Part shown: positions 52,109 through 60,974 of the stretch, piece by piece | Layout: every line of letters begins with the position of its first letter | Numbering within the stretch: the stretch's first letter is position 1 | Assembly: GCA_001708385.1 (NCBI GenBank) | Contig: CP012388.1 | Coordinates: 248,001-312,000, forward strand | Length of the DNA: 64,000 bases | DNA from: Flavobacterium psychrophilum | GTDB lineage: Bacteria; Bacteroidota; Bacteroidia; Flavobacteriales; Flavobacteriaceae | Direction: 5' to 3' | Translations under genes and position numbers: made by a program | Notes under the pieces: generated by a model | Told to the model about the DNA's origin: nothing | What the model saw: the letters and a program-made list of their open reading frames with translations, nothing else | Databases searched by the model: none

Positions 52109-52960
52109 ATGAGAAAAATATTCATTACCGCCGCATTTGTGCTGGCATTTATGGTGAATGGTTCGGCGCAAGTTGTAACACCACAGGCAAGTCCTAAGGC
52201 AGTTATAGAACAAACTGTAGGTTTAACAGATGTTAAGATCGAGTACTCTCGACCTAGTTCTAAAGGAAGATCTGTTTACGGAGAACTTGTTCCTTTTGGT
52301 AGAATGTGGAGAACAGGTGCTAATGCCAACACTATTGTGTCTTTTAGCAATGATGTTGTAATTGGCGGTAAAAAGCTTCCTGCAGGTCATTATGCGCTCT
52401 ACAGCCAGCCGAAAGCTGATAGCTGGGACGTGATTTTTTATGATGACACTAATAACTGGGGCCTTCCTGAAAAGTATGATGACAAAAAAGAAGTATTAAG
52501 AACAACGGTTAAACCGGAATTCCTTAGCCGTAATGTAGAAACACTTACAATAGGAATAAATAATCTTGATAACGACTATGGTTTCCTTGAAATTGCATGG
52601 GAAAAAACTATGGTAGCTGTTAAGTTTGAAGTACCAACTAAAGCTACTGCAATGAAAAGTATAGAGACAGCAATGGCAGGCCCATCTGCTAACGATTTAT
52701 TCTCTGCGGCTCAGTATTACTATCAGTCTAATGGGGATCAGGCTAAAGCTTTAGCATGGATCAACCAGTCTGTTGCTAAATTCGGACAAGAGCCTCCATT
52801 TTATATCTTAAGACAAAAATCGCTTATACAGGCTAAAATGGGAGATAAAAAAGGTGCAATCGAAACCGCTAAACTTTCTTTGGCAGCAGCCGAAAAAGCT
52901 CAGAATAACGATTACGTTAAAATGAACAAAGATTCAATCCAGGAATGGAGTAAAAAATAA
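52109..52960 (+). CDS. DUF2911 exported protein with TPR-like C-terminus
   Basis: A 283-residue exported protein. The signal peptide is MRKIFITAAFVLAFMVNGSAQ. The DUF2911 domain (about 25-175) has the hallmark VKIEYSRPSSKGRSVYGELVPFGRMWRTGANANT and the later WDVIFYDDTNNWG. The C-terminal part (about 185-280) is helical, with a TPR-like ANDLFSAAQYYYQSNGDQAKALAWINQSV repeat. It is probably periplasmic, and no function is known. It starts at the ATG that gives a clear signal peptide; longer frames run upstream into the promoter. Confidence 0.9.
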   Translation: MRKIFITAAFVLAFMVNGSAQVVTPQASPKAVIEQTVGLTDVKIEYSRPSSKGRSVYGELVPFGRMWRTGANANTIVSFSNDVVIGGKKLPAGHYALYSQPKADSWDVIFYDDTNNWGLPEKYDDKKEVLRTTVKPEFLSRNVETLTIGINNLDNDYGFLEIAWEKTMVAVKFEVPTKATAMKSIETAMAGPSANDLFSAAQYYYQSNGDQAKALAWINQSVAKFGQEPPFYILRQKSLIQAKMGDKKGAIETAKLSLAAAEKAQNNDYVKMNKDSIQEWSKK

Positions 52961-52983
52961 TTAGCGCATTGCTATGAAAAGAG

Positions 52984-53013
52984 AAGGCTGCCTGTAATGG
53001 GCAGCCTTTTTTG
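52984..53013 (+). terminator. Terminator of the DUF2911 gene
   Basis: AAGGCTGCC (52984-52992) and GGCAGCCTT (53000-53008) with a 7-base loop, followed by a T-run. Confidence 0.85.
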
Positions 53014-53028
53014 TGTTTTATCATTGTC

Positions 53029-54738
53029 TTATTCTGTTTCCTGAGTAACAACAGGAGCTTTAGTATTTCCAATAAACACCTGAAGTATAAGCGCCAGGAT
53101 TATAGTCATAGCTGCACCTACAACGTTTAGCCATAAGTAACTCATTATTTCCATCTTATATATAACGATAACTACAGACTGGGTAACAATCGCACTCCAG
53201 AATATAGCTTCTGCCTTTATGTATTTTATGTAGAATGCCACGAGGAAAATACCTAACACTGTACCGTAGAATATAGACCCTATAATGTTTACCATTTGTA
53301 TCAGGTTATCAAACAACGATCCGATACAGGCAAATAGTATAGCTATTACACCCCAAATAAGCGTAAACATTTTGGTAGCATCCACAAAGTGTTTTTCATC
53401 TTTTTCCCCTTTAACGTGGCGCATATAGATGTCTATGGTTGTCGTTGAAGCTAAAGCATTAAGACCTGATGCCGAAGAAGACATTGCTGCAGATATAATT
53501 ACTGCCAACAGTAAACCTATAAGACCTTTAGGTAAGAAATTAAGTATAAAGTACAGAAAAACATAATCTTTATCGTTGGTTTCTGCGGTAGCGTCGGCTT
53601 TACTAATAAGCTCTTTAGCCTGATCCCGTAAATCTTTCTCCCTCGTATTAAGGGCTATCATTTTATTATGAAGCTCTTTGTTATCGTAGTCTTTACTAAG
53701 CTGGTCTACATACAGCATGCTTATTTCTTTTTTCTCTTCTGCTACAACATCAAGTTGTTTTTCCAGATTATGGTAAGGCTCTTTATACTGTGAGTTCTCA
53801 ATGATCTTTGTATTGTTCGGATTGAAATGTAATGGTGCCGAATGGAATTGGAAGAAAACAAATACCATAACGCCTATCAAAAGGATAAAAAATTGCATAG
53901 GTACCTTTAAAAGACCGTTCATTATTAATCCCATTTGGCTTTCACGAACCGACTTACCAGATAGATAACGCTGCACTTGAGACTGGTCTGTACCAAAATA
54001 GGCAAGGGCTAAAAAGAAACCTCCTGCAATACCACTCCAGATTGTATATCGTTTTTCCGGATCGAAAGAGAAATCTATAATATTTAGTTTTTCGTTCGCA
54101 CCTGCAATATGCATTGCATTATTAAAATTAAGCTCTTCCGGTAGGTATTGCATAATGATAAAGAATGTAATTGCCATACCTGTAAATATCACGAACATCT
54201 GCTGCTTGTGGGTTACATTTACAGCTTTAGTGCCTCCCGAAACAGTATAGATGATAATCATTACCCCTATAACAACATTCATAAGGTTAAGATTCCATCC
54301 TAACAATGACGATAAAATAATAGCCGGGGCATAAATTGTAAAACCCGTTCCAAGACCACGCTGCACTAAAAAGATAAGTGCCGCAAGTGAACGCGTCTTT
54401 ACGTCAAAACGTTGCTCAAGATATTCGTACGCTGTATAAACTTTTAATCTATGATAGATTGGAATAAATGTGATGCATATTACCACCATTGCCAGTGGCA
54501 AACCAAAGTAGAATTGCACGAAACCCATACCGTCATGGTAGGCTTGTCCCGGTGTAGAAAGAAACGTAATGGCACTGGCCTGTGTAGCCATAACAGATAA
54601 ACCCACAGTCCACCATGGGGTCTCGTTATTGCCACGAATATATTCGTTTACGTTTTTGCTGCCTTTAGTCCGTAGTGCGCCATAGGCAACAATGAACAGT
54701 AGGGTAGCGGATAGGATAATCCAGTCTAATAACTGCAT
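53029..54738 (-). CDS. Sodium:solute symporter (SSS family)
   Basis: A 569-residue membrane protein with about thirteen helices. The signature GWNLNLMNVVIGVMIIIYTVSGGTKAVNVTHKQQ (about residues 147-180) holds the sodium-site region, and YFGTDQSQVQRYLSGKS (about 247-263) is the SSS hallmark. Residues 299-391 form an unusually long charged segment, predicted helical/coiled (KQLDVVAEEKKEISMLYVD...), between membrane helices. The substrate is unknown. It starts one base after the stop of a 33-residue peptide and follows the PIG-L gene in the same direction. Confidence 0.92.
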   Translation of the reverse strand: MQLLDWIILSATLLFIVAYGALRTKGSKNVNEYIRGNNETPWWTVGLSVMATQASAITFLSTPGQAYHDGMGFVQFYFGLPLAMVVICITFIPIYHRLKVYTAYEYLEQRFDVKTRSLAALIFLVQRGLGTGFTIYAPAIILSSLLGWNLNLMNVVIGVMIIIYTVSGGTKAVNVTHKQQMFVIFTGMAITFFIIMQYLPEELNFNNAMHIAGANEKLNIIDFSFDPEKRYTIWSGIAGGFFLALAYFGTDQSQVQRYLSGKSVRESQMGLIMNGLLKVPMQFFILLIGVMVFVFFQFHSAPLHFNPNNTKIIENSQYKEPYHNLEKQLDVVAEEKKEISMLYVDQLSKDYDNKELHNKMIALNTREKDLRDQAKELISKADATAETNDKDYVFLYFILNFLPKGLIGLLLAVIISAAMSSSASGLNALASTTTIDIYMRHVKGEKDEKHFVDATKMFTLIWGVIAILFACIGSLFDNLIQMVNIIGSIFYGTVLGIFLVAFYIKYIKAEAIFWSAIVTQSVVIVIYKMEIMSYLWLNVVGAAMTIILALILQVFIGNTKAPVVTQETE

Positions 54739-54739
54739 A

Positions 54740-54841
54740 CTAGTAAATTTGCATTATAAAATAGAACAGCACTATGTAAATGATGTTGAGCAATAGTACC
54801 AGCGAGTAGCTCTTTTTCCATCGTGTCGGATTATCTTTCAT
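54740..54841 (-). CDS. 33-residue single-helix membrane peptide ahead of the symporter
   Basis: ATG at 54839-54841, stop TAG at 54740-54742. The peptide starts MKDNPTRWKKSYSLVLLLN and continues with IIYIVLFYFIMQIY: a basic cytoplasmic N-terminus then one transmembrane helix. Only one base separates its stop from the symporter ATG, and 55 bases separate it from the PIG-L stop. Co-translation with the symporter is therefore likely. Several transporters have a tiny partner subunit, so this could be one for the SSS protein, which is inferred. Too short to appear in routine gene calls. Confidence 0.6.
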   Translation of the reverse strand: MKDNPTRWKKSYSLVLLLNIIYIVLFYFIMQIY

Positions 54842-54896
54842 GTGCGTTTATTTTTGGGTTCTGTATAAGACTCTTTTCTTCTTGTTCTGTTACAGG

Positions 54897-57383
54897 TTAT
54901 TTTCCTGCACCTATGAGGTTAGCCATAATTCTGTAAGCTCCTGGTACACCTTCCGGTAATTCACGGAAAAAGCTTAGCCCTGTATATATGTAATATCCTT
55001 TTCCATGTTTAGCTACTAGTAATCCGCCTTTTTTCGCGTCTTCTCCTTTATCGTTAGAACTAAATATTGGTGTAAACTCTTTTCCCCATTCATCAGGATA
55101 ATACAATCCCTGTTCCTGCACCCATCCCTTAAAATCCTTTTCCGTTATTCTATTAGGGTAATTAAGCACCGGATTTTTAGTATCTAGAAAAGTAACAGTG
55201 GCATCTTCTTCTGTAACCCTGTCTCTCGATATTCGTAACGGATAAGGAGCAATATCTCTTGTTACCAGATCTCCGGTTGTATTATACTGTACAACCATAG
55301 TACCTCCATTGGCTACATAGTCAAACAGTATTTGTTGTTTAAATACAAGAGCGTCAAGAACATTATAAGCACGGATACCTACAACAACAGCATCAAAAGT
55401 TTTAATATATTCAGGTGTAATCGCGTCAGACTTAACAAGCGTTACATTGTAGCCCATTTGCTTAAGGCTTTCAGGAATATTATCTCCGGCACCCATTATA
55501 TATGCGATATTTTGTCCTGCAATTTTCAGGTCTGCTTTTGTAAACTTAGCCGTAGAAGGCATTAGTACCTGCTGTAAAGCAATGTGCGGATAATCTACAA
55601 TGATCTGTTCCCTGTCAAAATCCTCTCCATTTATAGTTGCAATACATTTCGCTGTAGCTTCAGAAGAACTGTCAGGAGGTGTAACTTCAAATGTAACTAC
55701 GGTTTCACTGCCTTTTCGCGTTAAGTCAAACGGAATAGAAGCGGGGGTAACTTTCCATCCTGATGGGAGTTCCAATCTTAAATTTCCTTTAGCATTATCT
55801 TTACCTGCCTTAATTTTAACGCTTGCAAGCTGATTCTTATTATCTTTAAATAACTGAACCTTATTAAGTATACGTGTGGTTACTGCAGGAATAATATCAA
55901 GAGGCTGATAAACTTCCCCAGCTACAGGATCGTTGTATTTGTAAGCGATAGTACGTTCAAAAGGAATATCTGTTCCATCAATATTAACAACAAAAACAGC
56001 CGACATTTGCCTGATGATATCGGGAAGACCTATTTTTTGCAGATCGTCAACCTTATACATGCCGGTATCTCCTTTTTCAGTAAGCCAGTAAGGTGAAGTA
56101 TAATTTGCCGTTTTTGGCACAACAGCATCAATTGTATTTTCTACACCAATATTTTTAGACAATTGTATATCCTGATTTATAGTTTTTTGTTCAGGAAAAA
56201 GTGTCACCGATTGCAATTTCATCGGAACGCTGCTACGATTAGTCGCCTCATATCTTATTTTAAGATCGCTACCGGGAGTAACCGACTGAACTTCTGTAAC
56301 CGCTTCAAGATATAGCCCGCTGCATCCGGCAATAATTTCACTAACTTCTTTCAGTTTAATAGTTTTCCAGTGTTCATCCTCAAGCTTTTTTATAGCTAAA
56401 TACACTTTTACAAGTGCAGGAACAGACGCCGCCGGATTGGCAAAATCAAAATCCTTAATGATAACTGTTATCGCATCACCAATAGCTTTACCGCCTTTAA
56501 CACGGTTCCATGACGTATCTACACCTTCAAAAAGGTTTTGTTTATCTTTGAGATTATCACCCTTAATAAGTTCAAGGTATTCCATATCGTCACCACGAAC
56601 ACCTGTAGAACCAAATCCCTGTGATTTGTGTTTGCTACGGCTAAGTGCTGCTATTTCCTGGTTAGAAACACCCAGGGTAGGGAAGTAGGTACCTGTCTGC
56701 AGGTTGATATATTTTGTTTTATCGACCTTATCAAATTTATCTTTTCCTCCGAAAAACCACCACGAAACGTTGAACATTACCCGTTTAGGCTGCCATGTCT
56801 TGGTGAATTTCAGTTGGTTTGGCTCATAATTCGGATCTGCCGCCAGTATATATGCATCCTGCGTAAGCATTGCAGATGATGTGTGATGTCCATGCGTTGT
56901 ACCGGGAGAACGGTGGTCGAACCTATTAATAATAATATCCGGCTGAAATTTCCTGATAACCCATACTATATCCTGCAATACCTTTTCTTTATCCCAAATC
57001 TGAAGTGTTTCATTTGGTACTTTAGAAAAACCAAAATCGTTGGCACGGCTAAAGAACTGCTCCCCACCATCAATTTTACGTGCCTCTATAAGTTCCTGCG
57101 TGCGAATTACACCAAGCAATTCCCTCAATTCTAATCCTATTAGGTTTTGCCCGCCATCACCACGTGTTAATGATAGATAGCCGGTTCTTGCTTTCACGTC
57201 ATTCGCCAGATAGGATATAAGTCTTGTGTTCTCGTCATCGGGATGGGCCGCTAAATAAAGGGCTGTGCCTAGAAAGTTTAACTTTTCAAGTTTGTTATAT
57301 AGTTCAGACGATTTTGGCTTTTGCTGTTGTGCAAAACCCAGTGCGTAAGCAAATAGAAAAAGGTATAATAGTTTTTTTTGCAT
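54897..57383 (-). CDS. Exported large PIG-L family deacetylase
   Basis: An 828-residue protein. The signal peptide is MQKKLLYLFLFAYALGFAQ. The PIG-L/LmbE zinc deacetylase domain spans about 30-300, with LAAHPDDENTR (His47, Asp49, Asp50) and the distal TTHGHHTSS zinc histidines. A beta-rich region of NEW3-like type (about 350-590) follows, and the C-terminal part (about 620-825) resembles a ThuA/glutamine-amidotransferase-like fold (VVGIRAYNVLD, FKQQILFDYVANGGTMVVQYNT). The likely substrate is an N-acetyl sugar or amide outside the cytoplasm. It lies 7 bases after mscS, so co-transcribed. Confidence 0.85.
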   Translation of the reverse strand: MQKKLLYLFLFAYALGFAQQQKPKSSELYNKLEKLNFLGTALYLAAHPDDENTRLISYLANDVKARTGYLSLTRGDGGQNLIGLELRELLGVIRTQELIEARKIDGGEQFFSRANDFGFSKVPNETLQIWDKEKVLQDIVWVIRKFQPDIIINRFDHRSPGTTHGHHTSSAMLTQDAYILAADPNYEPNQLKFTKTWQPKRVMFNVSWWFFGGKDKFDKVDKTKYINLQTGTYFPTLGVSNQEIAALSRSKHKSQGFGSTGVRGDDMEYLELIKGDNLKDKQNLFEGVDTSWNRVKGGKAIGDAITVIIKDFDFANPAASVPALVKVYLAIKKLEDEHWKTIKLKEVSEIIAGCSGLYLEAVTEVQSVTPGSDLKIRYEATNRSSVPMKLQSVTLFPEQKTINQDIQLSKNIGVENTIDAVVPKTANYTSPYWLTEKGDTGMYKVDDLQKIGLPDIIRQMSAVFVVNIDGTDIPFERTIAYKYNDPVAGEVYQPLDIIPAVTTRILNKVQLFKDNKNQLASVKIKAGKDNAKGNLRLELPSGWKVTPASIPFDLTRKGSETVVTFEVTPPDSSSEATAKCIATINGEDFDREQIIVDYPHIALQQVLMPSTAKFTKADLKIAGQNIAYIMGAGDNIPESLKQMGYNVTLVKSDAITPEYIKTFDAVVVGIRAYNVLDALVFKQQILFDYVANGGTMVVQYNTTGDLVTRDIAPYPLRISRDRVTEEDATVTFLDTKNPVLNYPNRITEKDFKGWVQEQGLYYPDEWGKEFTPIFSSNDKGEDAKKGGLLVAKHGKGYYIYTGLSFFRELPEGVPGAYRIMANLIGAGK

Positions 57384-57389
57384 GGAATG

Positions 57390-57914
57390 TTAGTCGTAAA
57401 ATTCTTTATCCTCCTGTTTTAAAGGCACAATGCTCACGCCCTTTTGCAGCAGGAGGCTGTTAGGATAGGTAATAAGCTCGCCATCCCTGGTTCTTAAAAT
57501 AGTATGAAAAGCCTTTATGTCTTCAATCTGGGCTTCTATAGGAAAATCTTTATCATGAACTTTAATTACATCACCAATGCGGAACGGAAAGCTAAAAAAC
57601 AATATAATCCCTGATGTAATATTGCTAAGTATAGACCATTGTGCAAAAAAGGCAACACCAATAATAGTTAATATACCTCCCAGATATTGAAACAGATTTT
57701 CTGCTTTTAATCCCCAGACAGCAATTATAATCACGATATATACCGCCATCATGAAGAAGTCGATATATTTAGATATAAGGTTAGTACGATGTTCTGACAG
57801 GTGAGAAGCACGTGCGTAACGCTTAATAAGCTTTTTAATAATTACGCTAAGAATTATAAATACGACCGTTGTTATTAGTGTACCTATAACCTCATTGTAT
57901 ACTTCCTGAATCAT
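57390..57914 (-). CDS. Small MscS-type mechanosensitive channel
   Basis: A 174-residue protein with three or so membrane helices (about residues 8-27, 48-66, 74-110) and the MscS pore/beta domain signature IILFFSFPFRIGDVIKVHDKDFPIEAQIEDIKAFHTILRTRDGELITYPNSLLLQKGV. It is shorter than E. coli MscS (286) and lacks the C-terminal cage. It probably acts as an osmotic release valve. It is 3 bases after the maf gene and 6 bases before the PIG-L gene. Confidence 0.92.
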   Translation of the reverse strand: MIQEVYNEVIGTLITTVVFIILSVIIKKLIKRYARASHLSEHRTNLISKYIDFFMMAVYIVIIIAVWGLKAENLFQYLGGILTIIGVAFFAQWSILSNITSGIILFFSFPFRIGDVIKVHDKDFPIEAQIEDIKAFHTILRTRDGELITYPNSLLLQKGVSIVPLKQEDKEFYD

Positions 57915-57917
57915 AAA

Positions 57918-58511
57918 TTATGCTTTTAACGTAAATTTTAGCAGATTTTGATAAACTTTATCTACCGGAAGACCTACGACATTAGCATAAGAACCTTCAA
58001 TTCTGGCTATTGCAACAAGACCTATCCATTCCTGTATACCGTAGGAACCGGCTTTATCATAAGGCTGGTACTTGTCAAGGTAATAGTTTATCTCATCGTC
58101 CGACAACGGATTAAATGTAACACGCGTCGTCTCATTAAATGTTTCGCTATTGCCTGCATTTTTAAGACATACAGATGTAATAACCTCATGTGTCTTGCCG
58201 GAAAGTGACTTTATCATGGTAAAAGCGTCCTCTTTATCTTTAGGTTTGCCAAGTGCCCTATTTTCGTGCCATACTATTGTATCGCTGGTAATAAGTATTT
58301 CGTCATCAGAAAGGGATTCACTTAAAGCTGCTGCTTTAAGTTCAGCCAGATAATCTGTTATTTCGGCGCCTTGTAAAGTATCGGGATAAATTTCGTCTAC
58401 CTCTTTAAGGCGAATTTCAAAATCAGCATCCAGTTCCCTTAAAAACTGCTGTCTGCGGGGTGATCCCGATGCAAGTACAATTTTAAAACCTTTTAATTTT
58501 TCTTTAAGCAT
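57918..58511 (-). CDS. maf: Maf-type nucleotide pyrophosphatase
   Basis: A 197-residue Maf/YhdE protein. The substrate loop is VLASGSPRRQQFLRE (13-27), then ILITSDTIVWHENRALGKPKDKEDAFTM and KTHEVITSVC. The DKAGSYGIQEWIGLVAIARIEGSYANVVGLPV stretch is the C-terminal Maf signature. Family members hydrolyse dTTP, UTP or modified nucleotides. It overlaps the UbiA-like gene by 8 bases (both frames), so translation is coupled. It belongs to the DUF2520-KdsC-UbiA-Maf-MscS string. Confidence 0.94.
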   Translation of the reverse strand: MLKEKLKGFKIVLASGSPRRQQFLRELDADFEIRLKEVDEIYPDTLQGAEITDYLAELKAAALSESLSDDEILITSDTIVWHENRALGKPKDKEDAFTMIKSLSGKTHEVITSVCLKNAGNSETFNETTRVTFNPLSDDEINYYLDKYQPYDKAGSYGIQEWIGLVAIARIEGSYANVVGLPVDKVYQNLLKFTLKA

Positions 58512-59397
58512 GATTCTGAATATTATAGGTTATTACAGCAACAGATGCCGCTGCAAAAAACAATATCGCTTTTAAAACAACCTCTAAAGTTGTAAATTCT
58601 TTACTTGTTTTAGCTGACCATATATTAATAAGAAAATATGCTAACGGCCCCAGTACTAATAATAGAATGAAGCCCATGGCCCATACCAGTTCTTTTAAAT
58701 AAGTGTTTATATAATAAAGAAGCATACCTACGGCAATTATTCCAAAAGCAAAAGCGATTTTCGCAGCACGCGCTTTACCAATAGCTATCGGTAATGTATT
58801 TAATCCTGCATTATAATCCTCATCCGTATTTTTAAGATCATTGACCAGTGTAACGGCGAAACTTACAACGACTATAAAAATCGAGAAATCTATAATAACG
58901 CCAAACACAGTAGCCAACTGTACAGGCTCTGAAGTTCCTGCGACTGGATACATGCCCAGTATTCCAACTATCAAAACACCCAAGCCGCTTAAAAGAGCGA
59001 CTATAAGATTACCTAACAACAGACTCTGCCTTAAATTACTTGCATAAAAATACATTGTTGCTGCAGGTATGCCAAATACCATTAAAAACTCCGGTCTTCC
59101 AATAGCATTACAAACAAAATATCCCATTACTAATCCGGCGATAGTAAGCGCGGCATAAATGTAATAGGATGACGAGTCGCTCAAGCCATAAGACTGACTT
59201 CCGTTTGCAGTAATGTTATTAATTAAAAAACCGCCTGCCGTAATAAGCACACTTGCCCATATAAGCATAGAAAACATCACATCATTAAGTGAAAGGAATA
59301 AACCTTCCTGATAATTCAGGAAACCATATTTAAAGATAAATTGGGCAAAAGCCAGTATGATTAGGTTTTCAAAACCTATTAGTTTTAAGAATTTCAT
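58504..59397 (-). CDS. UbiA-like prenyltransferase homologue lacking the first Asp-rich motif
   Basis: A 297-residue membrane protein with about nine helices. The second aspartate motif is present: NDLKNTDEDYNAGLNTLPIAIG (DxxxxDED). The position where UbiA enzymes carry the first motif (NDxxDxxxD) reads GGFLINNITANGSQSYGLSD: no Asp, and apparently some eight residues shorter than relatives such as GGYVINNIMDQDTDNINKP that I recall from Flavobacterium. Related proteins are annotated geranylgeranylglycerol-phosphate geranylgeranyltransferase. Loss of the first motif would abolish prenyl transfer unless the family works differently here. Its ORF is intact, and it overlaps maf by 8 bases. Confidence 0.8.
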   Translation of the reverse strand: MKFLKLIGFENLIILAFAQFIFKYGFLNYQEGLFLSLNDVMFSMLIWASVLITAGGFLINNITANGSQSYGLSDSSSYYIYAALTIAGLVMGYFVCNAIGRPEFLMVFGIPAATMYFYASNLRQSLLLGNLIVALLSGLGVLIVGILGMYPVAGTSEPVQLATVFGVIIDFSIFIVVVSFAVTLVNDLKNTDEDYNAGLNTLPIAIGKARAAKIAFAFGIIAVGMLLYYINTYLKELVWAMGFILLLVLGPLAYFLINIWSAKTSKEFTTLEVVLKAILFFAAASVAVITYNIQNHA

Positions 59398-59445
59398 TCA
59401 GAATAATTAATGATTCAAATTAAAAACACAACTCGTTATTTACTG

Positions 59446-59973
59446 TTAATCGTAACGGGCATTAAAATGTTCCATCCATTTGCCCTGCACTTTCATAACC
59501 TGTTCAATAACATCTCTTACGCAACCTGTACCTCCATTTTTATGCGATATGTACTTACTAATCTCTTTAATTTCCGGAGCTGCATCCTGAGGACAAGTAG
59601 GCAACCCAACGAGTTTCATAACATGATAATCCGGAATGTCGTCTCCCATGTATAACACTTGCCCAGGGTTAATATTGTAGATATCTGTAAATTCGTCAAA
59701 TGTTTCAACTTTGTTAGGAACACCAAGATAAATGTCGGTAATACCAAGATTTCTAAGTCTAATACGTACACCCTCATTCAATCCCCCGGAAATAATACAT
59801 ACAGTATAGCCATTTTCAACCGCAGCTTTCATAGCATAGCCGTCACGTATGTTCATATTGCGAAGCATTTCTCCGGTAGGAGTTACATGTATGCTGCCAT
59901 CGGTAAGTACTCCATCCACATCAAAAATAAATGTGGTAATATCATTCATTAGTTCTTTATAGCTTTTAGCCAT
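59446..59973 (-). CDS. KdsC-like HAD phosphatase
   Basis: A 175-residue HAD phosphatase of the C0 (capless) type. Motif I is TTFIFDVDGVLTDGSIHVTPTG (nucleophile Asp18 and Asp20), motif II CIISGGLNEG, motif III region LGITDIYLGVPNKVE and motif IV GDDIPDYHVMKLVG. This is the 3-deoxy-D-manno-octulosonate 8-phosphate phosphatase (KdsC) pattern, which acts in Kdo synthesis for lipid A. No kdsA or kdsB is adjacent, so another substrate is possible. It overlaps the DUF2520 gene by 8 bases. Confidence 0.92.
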   Translation of the reverse strand: MAKSYKELMNDITTFIFDVDGVLTDGSIHVTPTGEMLRNMNIRDGYAMKAAVENGYTVCIISGGLNEGVRIRLRNLGITDIYLGVPNKVETFDEFTDIYNINPGQVLYMGDDIPDYHVMKLVGLPTCPQDAAPEIKEISKYISHKNGGTGCVRDVIEQVMKVQGKWMEHFNARYD

Positions 59974-60721
59974 GTGTTCTTTGTATAGATTGTGTTAATA
60001 AGGTATATATTGCTTTTTGATTGTCATCTGTAATAAAGTCCAGATGCCTTTGTATCGTTGTTTTATCATTCCTTCGCGCCGGACCTGTCTGTGCCTGTTC
60101 AGGTGTAAGAGTTTTTATCTTATCTGCTGTTTCCTGTATCAGAGGCCTCAATATGTCGAACGGAATCTTGTTTTCGTTACAAACATCATTGCCAATTTTA
60201 TAAAGATGATTGGTGAAATTGTTTACAAAGACTGCTCCCACATGCAATGCCTGACGTTGTTTGGTATCAATATTGTAAACTTGAGAAGAAATGCTTTGTG
60301 CTAGTTTATCAAGTATTTGATAGTCTATATCCTGTTCGCTCTCAAGACAAACGGGAATGGTATTAAAATCGACTTCCTTTGATTTAGAGAAAGTTTGTAA
60401 CGGATAGAAAACGCCTCTGCGATTCTTACTATCAATATGCTCCATACCGGTACTACCTGATGTATGCACTACAAGCCTGTCGGCAAAAGGTAGTTGCGAG
60501 GAAACTTCTGTTATGGCATCATCGCTGACAGATATGATATAAATATCCGCTTCCGAAAGATTACTGATATCACTAGTAATCTGACTTGTCTCTAGCAGAT
60601 GCGATAGATTTTTAGGGGTACGCGCATAAGCCTGCACCAATTGTGCTTTCTCCGATTTTTGAAAAGCTTTTATAAGGTGCTGCGCTACGTTTCCCGAACC
60701 TATTATGACTACTTTTAACAT
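59966..60721 (-). CDS. Rossmann-like and DUF2520 domain protein
   Basis: A 251-residue protein with an N-terminal NAD(P)-binding Rossmann fold (VVIIGSGNVAQHLIKAFQKS, residues 4-23) and a C-terminal helical DUF2520 domain (about 120-245) with HVGAVFVNNFTNHLYKIGND and the closing LTPEQAQTGPARRNDKTTIQRHLDFI. It resembles the ketopantoate-reductase/prephenate-dehydrogenase fold but has no assigned reaction. It overlaps the KdsC-like gene by 8 bases and heads a run of tightly packed genes. Confidence 0.9.
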   Translation of the reverse strand: MLKVVIIGSGNVAQHLIKAFQKSEKAQLVQAYARTPKNLSHLLETSQITSDISNLSEADIYIISVSDDAITEVSSQLPFADRLVVHTSGSTGMEHIDSKNRRGVFYPLQTFSKSKEVDFNTIPVCLESEQDIDYQILDKLAQSISSQVYNIDTKQRQALHVGAVFVNNFTNHLYKIGNDVCNENKIPFDILRPLIQETADKIKTLTPEQAQTGPARRNDKTTIQRHLDFITDDNQKAIYTLLTQSIQRTHG

Positions 60722-60939
60722 GGTCGCTAAATTAGTAAAAAAGTTTCAGGTATTAGGGAAGGGTAGGATATGTAAAATGATGTATTCAATTCGTCATAAT
60801 AGATTTTAATAATTGCTATTTACATCAAAAAGCAGAAAGTACAACATTTTTTTATTAAAGATTAATTATCAATAGTTTATGATTCTAATATTACACATTT
60901 CAAAAAACGGGATCGGAAGCAAAAAGTGCAATATTAAAA

Positions 60940-60967
60940 AAGGCGGCTTACTACTGTAAACCGCCTT
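60940..60967 (-). terminator. Terminator of the M1 metallopeptidase gene
   Basis: AAGGCGG (60940-60946) and CCGCCTT (60961-60967) with an inner TTAC/GTAA pairing, followed by a T-run on the minus strand. Confidence 0.75.
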
Positions 60968-60974
60968 GTAAATT

